A DNA stretch of 14,025 nt. Source: SIG578 sp045543635. GTDB lineage: Bacteria; Bacillota; Clostridia; Oscillospirales; Ruminococcaceae. The DNA lies in NCBI GenBank assembly GCA_045543635.1, contig JAZQMT010000003.1:1-14025 (forward strand). Direction: 5' to 3'. The notes beneath the pieces are model-generated. The model was given only the letters and a program-made list of their open reading frames with translations, did not search any database and was not told the DNA's origin. Of the stretch, positions 13,856 through 14,025 are shown piece after piece. Numbering within the stretch: the stretch's first letter is position 1; the number at the start of each line of letters is the position of its first letter. The position numbers and the translations under genes were made by a program.

Positions 13856-13884
13856 TTGACAAACACCCCGGTTTGGCATATAAT
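13856..13884 (+). promoter_or_regulatory. Consensus promoter of tRNA-fMet
   Basis: TTGACA (13856-13861), exactly 17 bases, then TATAAT (13879-13884): a perfect sigma-A consensus, about 25 bases before the mature tRNA 5' end. This strength suits a stable RNA. Confidence 0.93.
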
Positions 13885-13908
13885 AGATTATACCGCAAAG
13901 GTAAATAT

Positions 13909-13984
<76 letters not shown>

Positions 13985-13990
13985 ATGAAA

Positions 13991-14020
13991 AACAGACACC
14001 CAATCGGGTGTCTGTTTTTT
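13991..14020 (+). terminator. Intrinsic terminator of tRNA-fMet
   Basis: AACAGACACCC (13991-14001) pairs with GGGTGTCTGTT (14006-14016) around an AATC loop, and the last stem bases run into TTTTTTATTT. It starts six bases after the tRNA CCA end. Confidence 0.95.
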
Positions 14021-14025
14021 ATTTG

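Overview
The window looks like a chromosomal piece from a Gram-positive clostridial bacterium, probably of the Oscillospiraceae/Ruminococcaceae kind. Ribosome binding sites are strong (AGGAGG-like) and promoters are sigma-A-like. groES-groEL carries a perfect CIRCE operator, a divergent VanZ-family gene sits beside it, and the lysyl-tRNA synthetase is of the class I (archaeal) type found in scattered bacteria. The taxonomic placement is inference; no marker here settles it.

Positions 1 to about 3184 look like the end of an integrative element. Two tyrosine recombinases lie in tandem on the + strand: the tail of one, then a complete 486-residue one whose N-terminal arm-binding-like domain seems to be repeated at its C-terminus. 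Facing them is an AT-rich gene of unknown family with a PD-(D/E)XK nuclease-like motif set. An intact tRNA-Pro(TGG) with its own terminator follows. At 3185-3222 lies the 5' half of a second tRNA-Pro gene, cut in the anticodon loop and sharing 18 identical bases with the intact one. The simplest reading is that the element entered a host tRNA-Pro gene at the anticodon loop and brought a complete replacement tRNA-Pro.

From about 3223 on, the content is core chromosome. A consensus promoter points at the broken tRNA gene. Next come groEL and groES (minus strand, HrcA/CIRCE controlled), a VanZ-like membrane protein and an unrecognised two-helix membrane protein (plus strand). A long minus-strand run follows: polA, then typA/bipA with its own promoter, a 56-residue membrane peptide, and a class I lysyl-tRNA synthetase. 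The last three are tightly spaced and end at a strong intrinsic terminator (6954-7006). The synthetase is fused to a C-terminal tRNA-binding OB domain of the Trbp111/EMAP-II/MetG-C type. The window closes with an initiator tRNA-fMet with a consensus promoter, a terminator and an odd T-stem.

The most notable points are the tRNA-Pro replacement at the element border, the nuclease-like orphan gene beside the recombinases, the synthetase fusion, and the mismatched T-stem of the initiator tRNA. I see no CRISPR array, transposase-type insertion sequence or riboswitch.
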